Origin: an uncultured bacterium
GTDB lineage: Bacteria; Bacillota; Clostridia; Lachnospirales; Lachnospiraceae
Direction of reading: 5' to 3'
Assembly (NCBI GenBank): GCA_948467735.1
Contig: CAOKFN010000008.1
Span: 1-64,000, forward strand
Length of the DNA: 64,000 bases
In this document: piece after piece, positions 60,801 to 64,000 of the stretch
Numbering within the stretch: position 1 is the first letter of the stretch
Layout: every line of letters starts with the position of its first letter
Notes under the pieces: model-generated
Databases searched by the model: none
The model's input: only the letters and a program-made list of their open reading frames with translations
What the model was told of the DNA's origin: nothing
Made by a program: the position numbers and the translations under genes

Positions 60801-61093
60801 AGATTCAGGCCCGCCTGCCCTCCAAGAGTGGGCAGGATGCTGTCCGGTTTTTCCTTTTCGATAATCTGCTGCAGCACCTTCACGGTCAGAGGTTCTATAT
60901 ATACTTTATCAGCAATGTCTTTATCCGTCATAATGGTGGCCGGGTTGGAATTGACCAGAATCACCTCCACTCCCTCTTCTTTCAGGGAACGGCAGGCCTG
61001 CGTGCCCGCATAGTCAAATTCCGCCGCCTGCCCGATAACAATGGGGCCGGAGCCAATCACCATCACTCGTTTTACGTTGGGATTCTTTGGCAT
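57899..61093 (-). CDS. carB: Carbamoyl-phosphate synthase large subunit
   Basis: A 1064-residue synthetase that makes carbamoyl phosphate for pyrimidines and arginine using ammonia from CarA. The two homologous halves each have a biotin-carboxylase-like ATP-grasp core (VMVIGSGPIVIGQAAEFDY and VLVLGSGPIRIGQGIEFDY), with the oligomerisation domain between, and an allosteric MGS-like domain at the end. AGGAGG eight bases before the ATG at 61093 favours that codon over one two codons upstream. It follows carA by about 220 bp, an unusually long gap filled by a hairpin and a repeat. Confidence 0.97.
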   Translation of the reverse strand: MPKNPNVKRVMVIGSGPIVIGQAAEFDYAGTQACRSLKEEGVEVILVNSNPATIMTDKDIADKVYIEPLTVKVLQQIIEKEKPDSILPTLGGQAGLNLGMELEESGFLAAHGVKLLGTTAATIRNAEGRQEFKDLMERIGEPCAASKVVESVEDGIAFTDSIGYPVVLRPAYTLGGSGGGIAGNRAELEEILENGLRLSRVGQVLVERCIAGWKEIEYEVMRDGAGNCITVCNMENIDPVGVHTGDSIVVAPSQTLSDKEYQMLRTSALKIISELQITGGCNVQFALHPTSFEYCVIEVNPRVSRSSALASKATGYPIAKVAAKIALGYTLDEITNAITKKTYASFEPALDYCVVKLPRLPFDKFLTAKRTLTTQMKATGEVMSICDSFEGALMKAIRSLEQHVDCLLSYDFSALTLEELKKRLKVVDDQRIWVIAEALRKGIGYEEIHDITMIDTWFIDKIAILVEMEQALQTKELTIPLLKEAKRMEFPDHVIGRLTGKQEEEIKKLRNENGIRAVYRMVDTCAAEFAASTPYYYSVYGGECEAKETKGRKKVLVLGSGPIRIGQGIEFDYCSVHATWAFSKAGFETIIINNNPETVSTDFDIADKLYFEPLTPEDVESIVNIEKPDGAVVQFGGQTAIKLTESLLKMGVPILGTKAEDVDAAEDRELFDKILEETRIPRAAGGTVYTAEEAKKVANRLGYPVLVRPSYVLGGQGMQIAISDAEIEEFMAIINRIAQDHPILVDKYLQGKEIEVDAVCDGTDILIPGIMEHIERTGVHSGDSISVYPAPTIGRLVKEKIAEYTRRLAKALHVKGLINIQFIAIEEDVYVIEVNPRSSRTVPYISKVTGIPIVNLAVEVMIGRTIRELGYQPGLQPEAEYYAVKMPVFSFEKIRGAEISLGPEMKSTGECLGIAKSFNEALYKAFLGAGISLPKYKNMIITVKDADKGEAIAIGRRFEKLGYTIYATRSTAAALNEAGVKARKVNKISQESPTVMDLILGHKIDLVIDTPTQGRDKSRDGFLIRRTSIETGVYCITAMDTAKALVTSLENASNELTLVDIAQL

Positions 61094-61144
61094 CTTCATT
61101 TCCTCCTATTCCAGTTCCGTTCCTGCATTCCAGCGCCCCTATGG

Positions 61145-61186
61145 GGAAGGAAATTCAGCTGCAAAGGCTCAGCTGAATTTCCTTCC
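61145..61186 (-). other. Perfect 17-bp hairpin between carA and carB
   Basis: Arms GGAAGGAAATTCAGCTG and CAGCTGAATTTCCTTCC match fully around an eight-base loop. There is no T-run after it on the minus strand, so it does not look like a normal terminator. It could be an RNA-processing or partial-stop element. Confidence 0.75.
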
Positions 61187-61231
61187 GGGCATCCACCGGA
61201 TGCCTTGCGCTTCCATTCCGGAACTGTTTTT

Positions 61232-61305
61232 TAAGTTCCGTCTCTCTTATTTTAAGTTCCGTCTCTCTTAATTTTAAGTTCCGTCTCTCTTAATTTTAAG
61301 TTCCG
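61232..61305. repeat. 22-bp tandem repeat between carA and carB
   Basis: TAAGTTCCGTCTCTCTTA units start at 61232, 61253, 61275 and 61297 (21, 22, 22 bp). It lies directly downstream of the carA stop. Confidence 0.88.
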
Positions 61306-61316
61306 TTCCTGCATGG

Positions 61317-62507
61317 CTATACAATCGCTTTCCGCATCATTTCTATGAATCTGTCAAAGAGATAGCGGGAATCTTGGGGGCCGGGACAGCTTTCCGGGTG
61401 GTACTGCACCGTGAAAATATTTTTCCCCGTATAGGCAAGCCCTTCGTTGGTGCCGTCGTTGACATTGATAAACGCAGGGACTGCAACCTTCAGATCAAGC
61501 TTGTCCATATCCACCACATAGCCGTGATTCTGAGAAGAAATGTACACGCGGCCGTCGGCAAGGTCTTTGACCGGATGATTTCCGCCCCTGTGACCGTACT
61601 TCATCTTGTAAGTATCCGCGCCTGTGGCGAGAGCCATCAGCTGATGTCCCAGACAAATGGCAAAAATAGGGATCTCCGTATCATAAAGCTTCTTGATTTC
61701 TTTGATAATGGAAGTGCATTCCTTGGGGTCTCCGGGGCCGTTGCTCAGCATAATGCCGTCCGGGCAGGAAGCGATAATTTCCTGTGCGGAAGTAAAGCAG
61801 GGATAAACCGTCACCTCGCAGCCCCGTTCCGCCAGAGAACGGGCGATATTGTCCTTAGCGCCCAAATCTAGAAGGGCCACTCTTAAGCCTTTTCCGTTCA
61901 ATTCTTTGACCAATGAGGGCCTTGATTCCCGCCCGCCCTTCTCGTAAAAGGCTTCGTTAAATTTCGCGGCTCCGGATAAGGGGCCGTTATCCTCCAAAGA
62001 TTCGGAAGGCTTCACCACATATTTCTCTTTACAGGACGCCTTCTCCACCACCCTGCCCGTGGTGTAGGCCTTTATTTGGGGAAGAATCTGATTCAAGTCA
62101 AAATTCTCATCGGTGGTAATCATGCCGTTCATTGTACCCTTTTCCCGCAGTATCTTGGTCAGGGCTCTGGTATCTATTCCCGCGATTCCGGGAACATTGT
62201 TTTCTTCGAGGAACTGTTGAATGGTCATATCACATCGGAAATTGCTGGGAATGCGGGAAAGTTCACGCACAATGAAGCCGTCGGGCCAAGGTTTTAAAGA
62301 TTCCGTATCGTCTCTACAGATACCATAATTGCCAATCAAAGGATAAGTCATGCATACTGCCTGTCCCGCATAAGATGGGTCAGTCAGCACTTCCAGATAC
62401 CCCGCCATGGATGTATTAAATACAATCTCACTGATAATTTCTCTTCGGGCCCCTATGTGAGTCCCCTCAAACACAGTGCCGTCCTCCAAAATCAGAAATG
62501 CATTCAT
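61317..62507 (-). CDS. carA: Carbamoyl-phosphate synthase small subunit
   Basis: A 396-residue glutaminase subunit that supplies ammonia to CarB. The N-terminal domain begins MNAFLILEDGTVFEGTHIG; the class I amidotransferase domain has the nucleophile Cys in PIFAICLGHQLMALA (near 272), the HPV region NHPVKDLADGR, and the catalytic His-x-Glu in FTVQYHPESCPGP. Slightly longer than the usual 350-380 residues. A GGGGAGGG site precedes the start, with a GC-rich hairpin directly before it. Confidence 0.97.
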   Translation of the reverse strand: MNAFLILEDGTVFEGTHIGARREIISEIVFNTSMAGYLEVLTDPSYAGQAVCMTYPLIGNYGICRDDTESLKPWPDGFIVRELSRIPSNFRCDMTIQQFLEENNVPGIAGIDTRALTKILREKGTMNGMITTDENFDLNQILPQIKAYTTGRVVEKASCKEKYVVKPSESLEDNGPLSGAAKFNEAFYEKGGRESRPSLVKELNGKGLRVALLDLGAKDNIARSLAERGCEVTVYPCFTSAQEIIASCPDGIMLSNGPGDPKECTSIIKEIKKLYDTEIPIFAICLGHQLMALATGADTYKMKYGHRGGNHPVKDLADGRVYISSQNHGYVVDMDKLDLKVAVPAFINVNDGTNEGLAYTGKNIFTVQYHPESCPGPQDSRYLFDRFIEMMRKAIV

Positions 62508-62523
62508 ATTGATCCCTCCCCGC

Positions 62524-62541
62524 CCGCTTCAGCGGGCATCA
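62524..62541 (-). promoter_or_regulatory. Hairpin next to the carA ribosome binding site
   Basis: GCCCGC and GCGGGC arms with a four-base loop, directly before GGGGAGGG. It could affect ribosome access. No PyrR-type binding loop is recognised. Confidence 0.5.
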
Positions 62542-62610
62542 TTTCAAAATTTGAAAGTGCCCTTCCTCCAAGCATTCCTATCCACGAAACACATTCCGGA
62601 CATCTGCCCT

Positions 62611-62639
62611 ATTATAGCACAGAAAAAATAGACGGGCAA
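62611..62639 (-). promoter_or_regulatory. carAB promoter
   Basis: TTGCCC, 17 bp, TATAAT on the minus strand, about 105 bases before carA. It overlaps the terminator of the upstream gene. Confidence 0.75.
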
Positions 62640-62661
62640 TATAAAAACCCGTCTATTTTTT
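62623..62661 (-). terminator. Terminator after the EAL-HDOD gene
   Basis: Perfect 14-bp arms AAAAAATAGACGGG/CCCGTCTATTTTTT around an 11-base loop; T-run on the minus strand. It overlaps the carAB promoter. Confidence 0.9.
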
Positions 62662-62733
62662 CTGCTATTTGATATCCGCGTCTCCCCGGCACTTTTATGG
62701 CGGCAGTACCGCCAAATCCTTGGAAATCCACGC

Positions 62734-63969
62734 TTATTCTTTTTCGCCTCCGAACATCAATTCTCTATACCAGCGAAGAGCGCCCTGATAAGCCTCGTTT
62801 ACAGATGAGATGTTAATATTCTGCAGCACCATTAATCTGGAAACTTCCGTCCAGTTGGCCATCTCATATTGCGTAATCAGCTCCAGCACCGGATAAAGCA
62901 GACCGTCATGCGCAATCAAAGCTTCCCTGATATTTCCTGCCACTTTGACCATTTCCAGCGCTTCCTCCATAGACTTATCCAAAATGACGTCCAGCACGGA
63001 AAAAAGGCCCATCAGGAACAATTCTTCCGATTTATTCTGTAGATTGAAATCCCCTGCCAGACTCTCCGCCAGTTTTGCCCGAAGCAGCGAAAGCCTTGTA
63101 ATTTCACTGGGTTTATCCGCATACAGTTCATTCACCACCGCCGTATTAATCCATTTTCTCAGCTCGGTCTGTCCCAGCATGGCAGCGGCATGACGAATGG
63201 TAGTAATTCCTGAATTCACTGTCATCCTGTTCACCATCTTCAGCAGCAAAATCGTCAGAGCCGTATCCCGGCCAATAATTTCCGCCGCGTCGCTGAGATC
63301 AAAATTCTCATTGTTTACCACATTCAAAAGCTCTATGTAATTTACTTTCAGCGGCGCCACTTCATTGCTGCCCTTCGCCACGGGCACCCGATAGAAATTG
63401 CCTTCAAACAATTGATAGCCGCCTGCTGCTTTCAGGCTCTCAAATTCATCCATAGTATCAATGCTGCCGGCGCACAGCTTAATATGCGGATACAATTTAC
63501 CGAAATAAATTTTTGCCTTGTCTATGGCAATTTTATGACTGTTCAGGAATACATAATCCGACAGCTTCAAAATCTCACGATACCCCTCCAAGTCCACCAC
63601 GGCAATCTTACGAACAGCCAGTTTATAACCCATTTTTTTCAATTCCCGCACACGCTTCACATACATCTCAATCGGAGGAATCGTATTGTCGAGCAGAAAT
63701 ACAATTCTGTCATGGGGTGCATGGCACTGGCTTTCCACATCGGAAAAAATAGCTATATTTGTCACAGGCACAAAAATCTCCGTATCCTCGGAAATTGTCT
63801 CGATTCCCATGCTCTCAATCAATTCCAGCCCTTCCACCGTGGTCGCGCCATCGTATTGTGCCGTTCCCAGCATTCTGGGGTTTAACAAAAAATTCTCTTT
63901 CTGAGAAAACACAGAATAAGCCTTCACTGTCATATTTTCGTCAAAAAGAGGTATCAGCGCCAAAAGCAT
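62734..63969 (-). CDS. EAL-HDOD signalling protein, YuxH-like
   Basis: About 411 residues. The N-terminal half (to about 200) is a divergent EAL domain that starts LLALIPLFDENMTVKAY and has lost the Glu-Ala-Leu and metal residues, so c-di-GMP hydrolysis is unlikely. The C-terminal half is an HDOD domain: LLNVVNNENFDLSDAAEIIG, LTILLLKMVNRMTVNSGITTIRHAAAMLGQ, and LFLMGLFSVLDVILDKSMEEAL. Such fusions act as signalling or scaffold proteins. The start is taken at the first ATG of the family pattern; the frame stays open to the window edge, so an extension beyond 64000 cannot be fully excluded. Confidence 0.87.
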   Translation of the reverse strand: MLLALIPLFDENMTVKAYSVFSQKENFLLNPRMLGTAQYDGATTVEGLELIESMGIETISEDTEIFVPVTNIAIFSDVESQCHAPHDRIVFLLDNTIPPIEMYVKRVRELKKMGYKLAVRKIAVVDLEGYREILKLSDYVFLNSHKIAIDKAKIYFGKLYPHIKLCAGSIDTMDEFESLKAAGGYQLFEGNFYRVPVAKGSNEVAPLKVNYIELLNVVNNENFDLSDAAEIIGRDTALTILLLKMVNRMTVNSGITTIRHAAAMLGQTELRKWINTAVVNELYADKPSEITRLSLLRAKLAESLAGDFNLQNKSEELFLMGLFSVLDVILDKSMEEALEMVKVAGNIREALIAHDGLLYPVLELITQYEMANWTEVSRLMVLQNINISSVNEAYQGALRWYRELMFGGEKE

Positions 63970-64000
63970 ATAGTCCACCCATACAACATTATGTTGCCCT

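Overview
The window comes from a low-to-mid GC, strictly anaerobic clostridium, most likely a gut Lachnospiraceae. The evidence is an iron-only hydrogenase system regulator, a SCIFF ranthipeptide locus beside a fused SecDF, a FlxA-like protein, an infC-rpmI-rplT operon with AUU start and L20-type leader, QueH, a Smr-less MutS2-like ATPase, and two ECF sigma/anti-sigma pairs of the kind common in this family. Most genes lie on the minus strand. No complete IS element, prophage, integrase or CRISPR array is visible.

Layout. 1-8 kb: hydrogenase regulator, an ABC uptake operon (lipoprotein plus a permease-ATPase fusion truncated at a tandem repeat), then a debris-rich stretch with a GNAT remnant, a DUF4303-like gene, a FlxA-like gene, a TfoX-like gene flanked by inverted duplicates, and a ParB-like gene. 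8-20 kb: tRNA-Asn and tRNA-Gly, uxuA, a TatD hydrolase, small hydrolases, translation genes infC-rpmI-rplT, a PfkB-type sugar kinase, recJ, and the first sigma/anti-sigma pair. 20-31 kb: GNAT, an orphan response regulator, an autoregulated BlaI-type repressor, the second sigma/anti-sigma pair, a forward two-component plus ABC exporter operon, and a 41-residue orphan peptide. 31-38 kb: Uma2, secDF, the SCIFF maturase and precursor, a CorC-type protein and queH. 38-50 kb: sbcCD, superoxide dismutase, a broken kinase, a spermidine-synthase-like membrane fusion and a MutS2-like ATPase. 50-64 kb: pyrE, orphan acidic proteins, an AAA ATPase pseudogene, a phosphoesterase, a NifX-like protein, carAB and an EAL-HDOD protein.

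The outstanding feature is a very high density of short tandem repeats, both between and inside genes. One family, with an 18-bp unit built on TTCC-NN-GGAA, occurs at six unrelated loci (near 3.1, 17.1, 22.75, 43.8, 48.7 and 56.0 kb). Period is exactly 18 bp at five of them and nearly so at the sixth. In every case the unit reads in the same register (x-x-Ser-x-x-x hexapeptides) on the coding strand: inside recJ, a mutS2-like gene, a phosphoesterase and a lipoprotein, and as short peptide ORFs upstream of blaI and sbcD. Other loci carry units of 21-22, 27, 30, 33, 36, 39 and about 107 bp. Two further dispersed intergenic families are visible: a CCCTCGCGG element at four places, and a terminal-inverted-repeat element at about 50.9 kb with a relic near 13.3 kb.
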